This document shows positions 36,859-44,026 of a DNA stretch of 64,000 nt, piece after piece. The position numbers were made by a program, and so were the translations under genes. Position 1 is the stretch's first letter. Each line of letters begins with the position of its first letter. The notes under the pieces were generated by a model, which saw nothing but the letters and a program-made list of their open reading frames with translations, did not search any database and was not told the origin of the DNA. The stretch lies in assembly GCF_042431545.1 (NCBI RefSeq), contig NZ_JBHLYX010000001.1, one strand, 5' to 3'. Source of the stretch: Pseudoalteromonas xiamenensis (GTDB lineage: Bacteria > Pseudomonadota > Gammaproteobacteria > Enterobacterales > Alteromonadaceae).

Positions 36859-36934
36859 TGGTGGGTTGTACTGGACTTGAACCAGTGACCCTCGCCTTGT
36901 AAGGGCGATGCTCTCCCAACTGAGCTAACAACCC
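36859..36934 (-). tRNA. tRNA-Val(TAC) copy 4
   Basis: 76 nt with encoded CCA, anticodon TAC, identical to its neighbours. Flanked by near-identical spacers containing TCTAGATGATGG. Confidence 0.95.
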
Positions 36935-36979
36935 ATCTAGAAATGGGTGAGTTATAGTGATCAACACTTTTCTAGATGA

Positions 36980-37055
36980 TGGTGGGTTGTACTGGACTTG
37001 AACCAGTGACCCTCGCCTTGTAAGGGCGATGCTCTCCCAACTGAGCTAACAACCC
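36980..37055 (-). tRNA. tRNA-Val(TAC) copy 3
   Basis: 76 nt with encoded CCA, anticodon TAC, identical to its neighbours. The 3' spacer to copy 4 repeats the next spacer almost exactly, a sign of tandem duplication. Confidence 0.95.
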
Positions 37056-37100
37056 ATCTAGAAATGGGTGAGTTATAGTGATCAACACTTATCTAGATGA

Positions 37101-37177
37101 TGTCGGGTTTTATAAGGCTTGAACTAGCTTGCCTTTTTTTGTAAAAGGCGGCGATGCACGCCAAACTAACCTAAACA
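37101..37177 (-). pseudogene. Degenerate tRNA-Val within the array
   Basis: Sits exactly where another copy is expected in the repeat register. It keeps GGCTTGAACTAG, TTTGTAA and GGCGATGC in order but has lost pairing in the acceptor, T and anticodon stems. It is most likely a decayed array member. Confidence 0.75.
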
Positions 37178-37179
37178 TT

Positions 37180-37255
37180 TGGTGGGTTGTACTGGACTTG
37201 AACCAGTGACCCTCGCCTTGTAAGGGCGATGCTCTCCCAACTGAGCTAACAACCC
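37180..37255 (-). tRNA. tRNA-Val(TAC) copy 2
   Basis: 76 nt with encoded CCA, anticodon TAC. Intact although its immediate downstream neighbour is degenerate. Confidence 0.95.
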
Positions 37256-37282
37256 ATCTAGATAGCGAACGAAAGCAAAATG

Positions 37283-37358
37283 TGGTGGGTTGTACTGGAC
37301 TTGAACCAGTGACCCTCGCCTTGTAAGGGCGATGCTCTCCCAACTGAGCTAACAACCC
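37283..37358 (-). tRNA. tRNA-Val(TAC) copy 1 (promoter-proximal)
   Basis: 76 nt with encoded CCA, anticodon TAC. It lies 37 bp downstream of the promoter boxes at 37396-37423. A 'protein' frame across this region is only the translation of tRNA sequence. Confidence 0.95.
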
Positions 37359-37395
37359 ACATTTTGTGACAATTTGCATCGTCGTGTGGGGCGGT

Positions 37396-37423
37396 ATTAT
37401 AGGGAGAGTTCGAAGAGTGTCAA
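37396..37423 (-). promoter_or_regulatory. Promoter of the tRNA-Val array
   Basis: On the minus strand TTGACA (37423-37418) and TATAAT (37401-37396) are both consensus, with a 16-bp spacer, and are followed by the GC-rich discriminator ACCGCCCC. This is a strong stable-RNA promoter. Confidence 0.9.
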
Positions 37424-38377
37424 TACTTACATTCGCAAAAATGAATCGTATGAGGGTTTTATGACCAGCTTGTACGAAATATAGAAATATTGACTGGTTT
37501 TAAACCACGAAAAGCAAAGGGGAGGGTATGTGTTTGTCCGCTTGTAAATTGCAACTAATCGGAACAGAGTATGATTGCGTCTCGACAAAGCGTAAGCCAT
37601 CTTCGCTCTAGCTTGATAAACGTTTACATTGGGCTTCTTTTTACTTGTATTTATAAAGGAGAGGGTTTCCGTAATGCTCGGCAAATTTATTTCGAAGATC
37701 TTTGGATGTTACGCACCTGACTATCGATGTGCTCCTCGGCGCTTTATTACACTTCTATATAAGCATCGCGATGAACTGGGAAGTTAAGCCGGGAGTTTAT
37801 AAAAAGATGAATCGACATAGGTTACTTTAACTTCGATAGTATTGTACCTCTTGTATTACTCGCACTATAGATGAACGCAATGTGGAAGCAACTACCTAAT
37901 GTAGTCGTTATTAAACTAGGCAGAGTAACAATGCCTACCAATATAGCGCGATACCATAAATACCGGTTTAAGACTGACGCATGAATCGCCACTACTTCAA
38001 TATACTTACTGTGATGTTCTCCTTAGTCAGGAAAACCAACTCAAATTTAGTTTTCCCATAAATGTATAGAATTAGCGGAAGTCGGTTAACTTTCGAAGTG
38101 TTAAAACCCTACTTCTTTTAGTTTGATTTCTAATTAGCACATTAAATGATGATTTTGGAGATATGAAACGAAGGAGCATTGCGGTACGTACTGCTGCAAT
38201 AACAATAGATCTAATCGGACGTAATAGTTGCTTTAAAGACTTACGTTTTTGTTGTTTTCTTTTTGTACTATCTATTTGAATTGTTGATATTAGTTAGTAG
38301 AATAGGGGGGATTTAGGATGAAATTAATCCACTTTGTTTAAAGAAGAATCAGTTGACAAAAAGTTTGCTAAAAACTG
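37424..38377. other. About 1 kb between tRNA arrays without recognisable genes
   Basis: No convincing coding frame, RNA gene or repeat was found on either strand. A short minus-strand frame at 37427-37684 lacks a ribosome-binding site and protein-like composition. The stretch separates the divergently oriented Val and Ala/Glu arrays and may hold only their upstream regions and decayed sequence. Confidence 0.6.
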
Positions 38378-38406
38378 TTGACTTTGCGTGTGGTGGTGCA
38401 TAGAAT
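38378..38406 (+). promoter_or_regulatory. Promoter of the tRNA-Ala/Glu array
   Basis: TTGACT (38378-38383), a 17-bp spacer and TAGAAT (38401-38406), followed by the GC-rich GCGCCCCGC. A further TTGACA lies upstream at about 38353. The pattern matches the other tRNA promoters in the window. Confidence 0.85.
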
Positions 38407-38452
38407 GCGCCCCGCACTCAGCGATAAGTGATGTAAAAATCACATCGAGCAA

Positions 38453-38528
<76 letters not shown>

Positions 38529-38586
38529 CTTTAGTGTACTCGTATGGTAAGAGTTTAAATAACCAGTCCTAGTGACAGCTTTTGTT

Positions 38587-38662
38587 GTCCCCTTCGTCTA
38601 GAGGCCTAGGACACCGCCCTTTCACGGCGGTAACAGGGGTTCGAATCCCCTAGGGGACGCCA
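38587..38662 (+). tRNA. tRNA-Glu(TTC) copy 1
   Basis: 76 nt with encoded GCCA end; anticodon TTC in the loop of CCGCC/GGCGG. Identical to copies 2-5. Confidence 0.96.
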
Positions 38663-38775
38663 CTTCCTTGAAGTGCTATATACGGTAAGGCTCGAGTCCT
38701 TAAGCGTGTTCTTAAAAGCGAAAAAATCTCGTATGGTCAGAGTCTAAATAACCAGTCCTAGTGACAGCTTATGTT

Positions 38776-38851
38776 GTCCCCTTCGTCTAGAGGCCTAGGA
38801 CACCGCCCTTTCACGGCGGTAACAGGGGTTCGAATCCCCTAGGGGACGCCA
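38776..38851 (+). tRNA. tRNA-Glu(TTC) copy 2
   Basis: 76 nt, identical to copy 1. The spacer before it carries an extra segment (CGGTAAGGCTCGAGTCC...) not seen in later spacers. Confidence 0.96.
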
Positions 38852-38924
38852 CTTCCTTGAAGTGCAAGCCAATAAACTCGTATGGTCAGAGTCTAAATAA
38901 CCAGTCCTAGTGACAGCTTTTGTT

Positions 38925-39000
38925 GTCCCCTTCGTCTAGAGGCCTAGGACACCGCCCTTTCACGGCGGTAACAGGGGTTCGAATCCCCTAGGGGACGCCA
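38925..39000 (+). tRNA. tRNA-Glu(TTC) copy 3
   Basis: 76 nt, identical to copy 1, in the most regular 150-bp part of the array. Confidence 0.96.
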
Positions 39001-39074
39001 CTTCCTTGAAGTGCCAAGCCAATAAACTCGTATGGTTAGAGTCTAAATAATCAGTCCTAGTGACAGCTTATGTT

Positions 39075-39150
39075 GTCCCCTTCGTCTAGAGGCCTAGGAC
39101 ACCGCCCTTTCACGGCGGTAACAGGGGTTCGAATCCCCTAGGGGACGCCA
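39075..39150 (+). tRNA. tRNA-Glu(TTC) copy 4
   Basis: 76 nt, identical to copy 1; exactly 150 bp after copy 3. Confidence 0.96.
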
Positions 39151-39310
39151 CTTCCTTGAAGTGCAAGCCAATAAACTCGTATGGTTAGAGTCTAAATAAC
39201 CAGTCCTAGTGACAAAACGCTTTTTTTTGAAAGTAGAAGGTCGAACTCGCAGAGCTCGCTCTCCCGCTAACAAAAAATCAGTGAATTATAATTCACTAAG
39301 CAGATTTTTT

Positions 39311-39386
39311 GTCCCCTTCGTCTAGAGGCCTAGGACACCGCCCTTTCACGGCGGTAACAGGGGTTCGAATCCCCTAGGGGACGCCA
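39311..39386 (+). tRNA. tRNA-Glu(TTC) copy 5
   Basis: 76 nt, identical to copy 1. The spacer before it diverges after GTGACA and contains an inverted repeat (AAAAAATCAGTGAATT/AATTCACT...GATTTTTT, about 39270-39310) that could act as a hairpin or terminator directly in front of this copy. Confidence 0.96.
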
Positions 39387-39606
39387 CTCACTTCAACACC
39401 TTCTAACGTTTTTGTAATTTCTGAATCTTCCTTGCATTCCCCTTTAAAGATCCTAAATTTTATTTATTCATCTCATAGCTACTTCCTGTGTATTTTCTAG
39501 TCAATCCTTTTAATGCTTTGATTTTGGTCAATTTGGCGACGAATGTTTTAATACTTTTGGATTAGCTTGTGGTTATCATCGTGCTTTTCAACTTGAGTAA
39601 ATAAAT

Positions 39607-41187
39607 ATGGCTTTGAGTAGAAATTCCGTAACGAATAAAGAAAACGATTATCCAGCTTCCTACAACTTACTGTCGACAACAAATACGAAAGGGCAAATAA
39701 AATACGCCAATGCAGATTTTTGCAAGGTGGCAGGATTTACACTCGAAGAGTTAGAAGGGAAGCCACATAATGTTGTTCGTCATCCGGAAATGCCTAAAGC
39801 TGCATTTAAAAACCTCTGGGACTATATTCAAGCAGGTAAACCGTGGATGGGGATGGTAAAAAACCGTTGTAAAAATGGAGATTATTACTGGGTTAATGCC
39901 TTTGTTACGCCAATTAAGGACGAATCCGGTAAAACGGTTGAATATCAATCTGTACGTACAAAGCCGACTAGGGACGTAATCGAACGAAGCGAATCTATCT
40001 ATCAACAGCTTAATCAGGGCAAAAGCCTTGAGAGTATCACCAGAGCTTCTTGGTCGCTCGCCGCACAGATTATGGCAAGTTTGATTGCCTTCTACTTTCT
40101 AAGTATTGCCATTAGTTTTCTGGATAAACCTTGGTCAATCATTGCCGAAACAGCACTGCTTGGTGCGGTGGTAGCATTTGCATACAAAGCATTGTCACCC
40201 GTGAGACGATTGTCAGAAAAAGCCAAATCTGTTTATGACAATGCCCTGATGCAAAAAATCTATTTGAATAAAGTCAATGACATTGCCGCTATCGAGCTTG
40301 CCTTGATCGCTCGTGAGTCTGAGCTAAGAGCCGTTCTGGGTCGTGTAAAAGATTCAAGCGATGAACTTGCGACACTGGCAAAATGCGCCGTTGATGATTG
40401 TGATAAAAGTCGGGTTAATCTCGCCGAACAGCAATCGCAAACGGGATCGCTTGCAACAGCTATTAATGAGATGTCAGCAACCATTTCTGAAATTGCTCAC
40501 AACACCACGCAAGCCGCAGAACAATCTGAACTTGCTTTAAAACGGGTGAAAGAGGGTAGTCAGGCTGTGAATGACAACATGGAAATGAATTACCAATTAT
40601 CGGATGAGCTCACCAAAACGCAAAAAGACATTGCGGACTTAAACGCTCAGACTGTCACAATCGGCAGCGTCGTTGACGTTATTCGCGGCATCTCAGAACA
40701 AACCAATTTACTTGCATTAAATGCAGCTATTGAGGCTGCAAGGGCCGGAGAGCAGGGCAGAGGGTTTGCGGTAGTTGCTGATGAAGTTCGAGCGCTTGCT
40801 CAGCGAACACAGGACTCGACAAAAGAAATCGACAACATCATTGCTGGGCTCAAACAAAAGGCGGACAAAGCGGTTTCGGCTATTCAACTTGGTGTTGATA
40901 AATCAGTGGAATGTGTTTCACGTTCAGAAGGGACGAAATCGAGTTTGAGTGAAATAAACACCATCGTCAGTGAGATCTCTGGACTTAATTACCAAATTGC
41001 GACGGCAACGGAACAAATGTCTAACGTTTCTAATGAACTCAATGGGAATGCTGTGACAATATCCGGACTTGCGAATGACTCGATGGAAACGGCGGTCTCC
41101 GCAATGAAGTCGATTGACCAAATGGATACATTGTTAAACGACCAAGGAAAACTCGTTGGTCAGTTTATCGCAAAATACATTAAGTAA
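39607..41187 (+). CDS. PAS-containing methyl-accepting chemotaxis protein (Aer-like)
   Basis: 526 aa. An N-terminal PAS domain (about 20-120: TNTKGQIKYANADFCKVAGF, then GKPHNVVRHPEMPKAAFKNLW and NGDYYWVNAFVTPI) is like the FAD-binding PAS of Aer. Hydrophobic segments at about 150-195 anchor it. A signalling domain follows with the hairpin tip region GISEQTNLLALNAAIEAARA, EQGRGFAVVADEVRALAQRT. There is no periplasmic sensor domain, so it probably senses redox or energy state in the cytoplasm. It ends next to the cassette array. Confidence 0.9.
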   Translation: MALSRNSVTNKENDYPASYNLLSTTNTKGQIKYANADFCKVAGFTLEELEGKPHNVVRHPEMPKAAFKNLWDYIQAGKPWMGMVKNRCKNGDYYWVNAFVTPIKDESGKTVEYQSVRTKPTRDVIERSESIYQQLNQGKSLESITRASWSLAAQIMASLIAFYFLSIAISFLDKPWSIIAETALLGAVVAFAYKALSPVRRLSEKAKSVYDNALMQKIYLNKVNDIAAIELALIARESELRAVLGRVKDSSDELATLAKCAVDDCDKSRVNLAEQQSQTGSLATAINEMSATISEIAHNTTQAAEQSELALKRVKEGSQAVNDNMEMNYQLSDELTKTQKDIADLNAQTVTIGSVVDVIRGISEQTNLLALNAAIEAARAGEQGRGFAVVADEVRALAQRTQDSTKEIDNIIAGLKQKADKAVSAIQLGVDKSVECVSRSEGTKSSLSEINTIVSEISGLNYQIATATEQMSNVSNELNGNAVTISGLANDSMETAVSAMKSIDQMDTLLNDQGKLVGQFIAKYIK

Positions 41188-41304
41188 GTATTTGGTCGCA
41201 TAAAACGGTTTAGCTCATATCTGCTCCGTAAGTATTAATGAAAGGAACTAGAATGGGGCAGTTATGAGCGGAAGTAAAACGTGTGTTTTATATCATAGAG
41301 TATT

Positions 41305-41390
41305 CATTGCTTAATTAAAATTAGCGACGAAGGAGCACAAGCTAAGCGTTTTGCGTCCAATTGCCATAATGGTCTTGTTATATGTCAATT
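41305..41390 (-). repeat. Truncated attC site at the left end of the array
   Basis: Read on the minus strand it starts ATATAACAAGACC, continues GGACGCAAAACGCTTAGC and the loop TGCTCCTTCGTCGC shared with the 43304-43406 site, but the complementary 3' half and terminal GTTRRRY box are missing. The array appears eroded here. Confidence 0.65.
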
Positions 41391-41704
41391 CCTAACCAAC
41401 TGCAAAGGATAAATACACAAAGGCTGTAGCCTGGTATGCAGAAAAACAAAGGAATGCCCCAGTGATACATTTTTTTATTAGGTAGTTTATCCTCAAATAC
41501 AAAGGCGACTCCAAAAGTAAATGTACCAAATATTGTTGTAGTTAGTATCCCAAACACACCAAAGACTAAAAAAAGAGCACCTAAAAATACACCACCATTT
41601 CCTGATGTTGATTCCATTTTTGGGATGTAACCTAAATAAAACGAAACGAAAAGATTCTCGCTTAGTAAGGTTAGAATCATCAATATTTGATATGAAAGCT
41701 TCAT
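41378..41704 (-). CDS. Cassette-encoded small membrane protein
   Basis: 108 aa, not recognised. Three hydrophobic stretches (an N-terminal one that could act as signal-anchor, GVFLGALFLVFGVFGILTTT followed by FGTFTFGVAFVF, and a C-terminal IPLFFCIPGYSLCVFILC) suggest an inner-membrane protein. It is the last cassette of the array, lying between the attC at 41715 and the truncated attC at 41305. Confidence 0.6.
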   Translation of the reverse strand: MKLSYQILMILTLLSENLFVSFYLGYIPKMESTSGNGGVFLGALFLVFGVFGILTTTIFGTFTFGVAFVFEDKLPNKKMYHWGIPLFFCIPGYSLCVFILCSWLGIDI

Positions 41705-41714
41705 GTTGATTTTG

Positions 41715-41820
41715 GCATATAACGCCTTAATAAACGGCGGAAAATAGCAGGCTAAACTAAGCGAAGAATGAGCTCAAGCCTGCTGTTTTGCGTCCATTGT
41801 TTAATTAAATTGTTATATGC
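41715..41820 (-). repeat. attC recombination site
   Basis: 106 bp bounded by perfectly complementary GCATATAAC and GTTATATGC. Inner arms AGCAGGCT/AGCCTGCT extended by GGCGG-AAAA-T/TTTTGCGTCC, and outer TTAATAAA/TTTAATTAA, make a long imperfect stem with a central loop, the structure of a folded attC bottom strand. Confidence 0.88.
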
Positions 41821-42166
41821 CCCATTCAATGGAACTTACACCATTAATATTACGCACAATCTTTTCTATTTTATTTTTTACTTCTAGTTCAGCTGTTTTG
41901 TTTGCATTGCCGAATATCTTTTTAAGGAAAGAAACCCTTTGTTCTGGCCAAATTTGCCAAAGTGGGATTTCTGTATCTTCATCGTTTTTCCCCATAAATA
42001 TATCGACAGTAACTCCGTCTAGATTCAGCTCAATTGAGAACATATAGTCCGAATCAATTGGTTTGCTTGCAGAAATACCTAACTTTGAGAGTTCTGTATG
42101 TACGTAATTAGCCAATTCATCGGAAGAATCAAAATTGTTAGTTTGAAAATATAAGTTTTGATTCAT
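41813..42166 (-). CDS. Cassette-encoded hypothetical protein
   Basis: 117 aa, not recognised. It is soluble, with an acidic middle region (MGKNDEDTEIPLWQIWP) and an amphipathic C-terminal helix (TAELEVKNKIEKIVRNI). Size and acidity are like many immunity or antitoxin proteins, but no family can be named. The ATG at 42166 has AAGGA 6 nt upstream and is preferred to a TTG at 42172. Its stop lies inside the adjoining attC. Confidence 0.6.
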   Translation of the reverse strand: MNQNLYFQTNNFDSSDELANYVHTELSKLGISASKPIDSDYMFSIELNLDGVTVDIFMGKNDEDTEIPLWQIWPEQRVSFLKKIFGNANKTAELEVKNKIEKIVRNINGVSSIEWGI

Positions 42167-42179
42167 GCGCAATCCTTTA

Positions 42180-42213
42180 AGGTCATGTGCACGCGCTTGT
42201 TAGGCCTATGACC
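42180..42213 (-). repeat. Half attC site
   Basis: On the minus strand GGCCTAACAAGCGCG resembles the 5' end of an attC, but no 3' half follows before the next start codon. It is enclosed by an inverted repeat AGGTCAT/ATGACCT. It may mark a deletion that joined two cassettes. Confidence 0.5.
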
Positions 42214-42835
42214 TGAAGTCTTCAATATGTAACTCATCTTGCCCAGCCCATGAATGATTAAGAATTTCTAGAACTGTGTCACTGTGATTATTCAAATTGG
42301 ATGCTGATATCTTTATCATTACATACTCCTCCTTTTCTGTGTGAGTCATGCGCATAAGATTAAGATGATCAACATCCTTGTCATCGCCCATTATTATGCC
42401 CTTTATAGAATCCATAAATAGTTTTGCCATATTATCCAAATCTCTAATTCGTCTCTGCTCGCTACATACGAAAAGAAATGAAAGGCAGACTCGAGAGCTT
42501 TTAGGAACACTTACAATATTTGTAGCCAGTCGACTGGCTATGGCGTTTTTAAATGCGTTCTTATCTATGGAGTCAATAGCCTGCCATGACTCTGGTTGGA
42601 TTCTGATAGGGAGATTAATTATCGGAAAATCTGGTTTACAGATACTGCAGCGAGGCTGGGAAAGCCAATTTGCCTTGTCACTTAGTGTGATATGCGCGGA
42701 CTTTTCAAAAATCTCAGTCTTTTTATAAATATCTAGATACTCATAATTTTTCATCAACCAAGAAATTCCAGCATCGCTGTCCCATTGCTCGCCAGTTCGC
42801 TGTTGATATAAATCCTTCAATTCACTTGGTGTCAT
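42206..42835 (-). CDS. Cassette-encoded RusA-like endonuclease family protein
   Basis: 209 aa. The region RRIRDLDNMAKLFMDSIKG followed by IIMGDDKDVDHLNLMRM matches the pattern of RusA Holliday-junction resolvases: the D-x-D-N block (here D132, D134, N135) and a second acidic site (D151/D152) before a beta strand with charged residues. RusA acts as a metal-dependent dimer on four-way junctions. The N-terminal 110 residues, with a CSIC pair at 63-66, are not recognised and exceed the usual 120-aa RusA. The frame reads upstream to 42931 only through attC sequence; the ATG at 42835 is the credible start. Confidence 0.6.
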   Translation of the reverse strand: MTPSELKDLYQQRTGEQWDSDAGISWLMKNYEYLDIYKKTEIFEKSAHITLSDKANWLSQPRCSICKPDFPIINLPIRIQPESWQAIDSIDKNAFKNAIASRLATNIVSVPKSSRVCLSFLFVCSEQRRIRDLDNMAKLFMDSIKGIIMGDDKDVDHLNLMRMTHTEKEEYVMIKISASNLNNHSDTVLEILNHSWAGQDELHIEDFRS

Positions 42836-42849
42836 TCGGAACTCTACAT

Positions 42850-42956
42850 GGCCTAACGCCTCAATAAACGGCGGAAAATAGCAGGCTAAACTAAGCGAAG
42901 AATGAGCGCAAGCCTGCTGTTTTGCGTCCATTGTTTAATTAATTTGTAACCCACCC
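42850..42956 (-). repeat. attC recombination site
   Basis: Almost the same sequence as the 41715 site over its internal arms (AGCAGGCTAAACTAAGCGAA, GCGCAAGCCTGCTGTTTTGC). The 3' box on the minus strand is GTTAGGCC; the 5' box is less regular and contains the stop codon of the upstream cassette gene. Confidence 0.88.
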
Positions 42957-43289
42957 AATACTCAGAAGATAACGATTACCTTCTTGCACTTTAGTTACCT
43001 GGTGTTCGCTTATATCTGGTCTAAAAAATTTAATACGCTTTGTTTCAAAAATAGGATTGGAGCAAATAAATTCACCTCCTACTCTTGCGCTTTTTAGCAC
43101 TATATTTAAACGGTAATGCTTGCCACTTTTTACTGTATCGGTATGAGGTTTAATTTCACTACCTTTAGGGAAGCGAAGTAAATAAGTATCGAACTTTATA
43201 GGCCAATAAGCTCCGCAAATCAGCATTTTATCGTAGCCCGACTTTTGCCTTCCTCGTTCCCAACGAAACAACTTTCTTAAAGTCGACAT
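42939..43289 (-). CDS. Cassette-encoded 2-oxoglutarate/Fe(II) oxygenase-like protein
   Basis: 116 aa. A compact double-stranded beta-helix pattern: KPHTDT with H49 and D51, a strand RLNIVLK, then RPDISEHQV with H96 and EGNRYLLSIGW with R106. This is the HxD...H...R arrangement of 2OG-Fe(II) dioxygenases (iron ligands H49, D51, H96; R106 for the 2-oxoglutarate carboxylate). It lacks additional domains, so the substrate is open. The stop is inside the attC at 42850. Confidence 0.65.
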   Translation of the reverse strand: MSTLRKLFRWERGRQKSGYDKMLICGAYWPIKFDTYLLRFPKGSEIKPHTDTVKSGKHYRLNIVLKSARVGGEFICSNPIFETKRIKFFRPDISEHQVTKVQEGNRYLLSIGWVTN

Positions 43290-43303
43290 CTAAACTCTCG
43301 AAA

Positions 43304-43406
43304 CACCTAACGCCTCAATAAGAGGCAAAAAATAGTTGGTTAAAATAAGCGACGAAGGAGCAAAAACCAACTGTTTTTTTGTCCTGCTTTATTGCCTTGT
43401 TATATT
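43304..43406 (-). repeat. attC recombination site
   Basis: The minus strand starts AAATATAACAAGGC and ends TTGAGGCGTTAGGTG. Arms AGTTGGTT/AACCAACT enclose the loop AAAATAAGCGACGAAGGAGC seen in the truncated left site, so the array holds two attC subtypes. It overlaps the stop of the first cassette gene. Confidence 0.85.
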
Positions 43407-43963
43407 TTGGCTACTTGAGCTTTAAAAGCTTGCGCCATTATTTGCATATCTGCTTTTAGACCAAGGCGATATGAGCCATTATTTTTAATTAATGGAACTA
43501 CATCGGTAACTTCAATCGTTTCACCAGCCATATGCATTGCAAATTTAACAACAGCAAACGATGTTTTTTCTGTTTCTTTTACTGTGCCAATAAATTTGTA
43601 CTGCGCGTTGTTTAATAACTGAATCATTTGCTGGTTTTGAGATAATGTAAAAACAAGAAAATCAGTAAAAAAAGAAACAGGCTGAGTACTTTCAAATTCT
43701 TTGATACTTGAGTATTTGACAAATGGACCAACAGAAAAATCACTGTACTTGCCTTTAGCTTCTGCGGATTTGGCAATTTCTATGAAAAGTCCATGGAATT
43801 TTTCTAACTCTGTTGGATCCATTTGCTCTGAAGCCAAAGCAAAATTAGAAGATGTTAGCGCTTTAAAAAAAGCATCTACTACTTCTTGTTCGCTTTTTGC
43901 AGAAGCAATAAAAGAAAACAAAGCGAAAGATAATAAAAATATATTTATTGTAGATTTGAACAC
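43400..43963 (-). CDS. Cassette-encoded secreted protein of unknown function
   Basis: 187 aa from a GTG start with GGAG 6 nt upstream. A signal peptide is clear (FKSTINIFLLSFALFSFIASA, cleaved near Ala-Lys). The mature part has an EQEVVDAFFKALTSSNF helix typical of small periplasmic NTF2-like or DUF-type folds, but no family is named. The upstream in-frame extension to 44026 has no ribosome-binding site. It is the first cassette in reading direction. Confidence 0.65.
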   Translation of the reverse strand: MFKSTINIFLLSFALFSFIASAKSEQEVVDAFFKALTSSNFALASEQMDPTELEKFHGLFIEIAKSAEAKGKYSDFSVGPFVKYSSIKEFESTQPVSFFTDFLVFTLSQNQQMIQLLNNAQYKFIGTVKETEKTSFAVVKFAMHMAGETIEVTDVVPLIKNNGSYRLGLKADMQIMAQAFKAQVAKI

Positions 43964-44016
43964 CCGACTCTCCAAAAAATATAACAGCGTATTAGCGAGA
44001 TTCTCGGTTAAAGAAG

Positions 44017-44025
44017 TTATCCACA
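44017..44025 (+). promoter_or_regulatory. Isolated perfect DnaA box
   Basis: TTATCCACA, the strongest DnaA-binding 9-mer, lies just upstream of the first cassette gene. As a single short site it may be chance. Confidence 0.4.
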
Positions 44026-44026
44026 A

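Larger units (their letters stand above)
38537..39220 (+). repeat. Direct repeats in the tRNA-Glu spacers
   Basis: Each spacer ahead of Glu copies 1-4, and the sequence after copy 4, contains the element ACTCGTATGGT-AGAGT, TAAATAACCAGTCCTAGTGACA with one or two changes (near 38537, 38730, 38876, 39026 and 39176). Together with the tRNA copies they form tandem units of roughly 150-190 bp, evidently produced by repeated duplication. Confidence 0.85.
41305..43963 (-). mobile_element. Integron gene-cassette array without integrase (CALIN)
   Basis: Five open reading frames, all on the minus strand, alternate with attC-like sites: three full sites (41715-41820, 42850-42956, 43304-43406), one half site (about 42180-42206) and one truncated site (about 41305-41390). 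Each full site lies just 3' of a cassette gene in transcription direction and ends in GTTAGGC, GTTAGGTG or GTTATATGC. The adjacent genes are chromosomal, and no tyrosine-recombinase integrase is seen on either side in the window. The order in reading direction is 43963, 43289, 42835, 42166, 41704. Confidence 0.85.

Noticed and set aside
37110..37379. 89-aa minus-strand open frame
   Set aside because: It is the translation of two tRNA-Val genes and one degenerate copy; peptides like this are a familiar false prediction over tRNA arrays.
37427..37684. 85-aa minus-strand ORF between tRNA arrays
   Set aside because: No SD, no recognisable features, runs towards the tRNA-Val promoter.
43964..44026. 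N-terminal extension of the first cassette protein
   Set aside because: The GTG at 43963 has a good SD and a classic signal peptide; the upstream codons would place the signal peptide internally.
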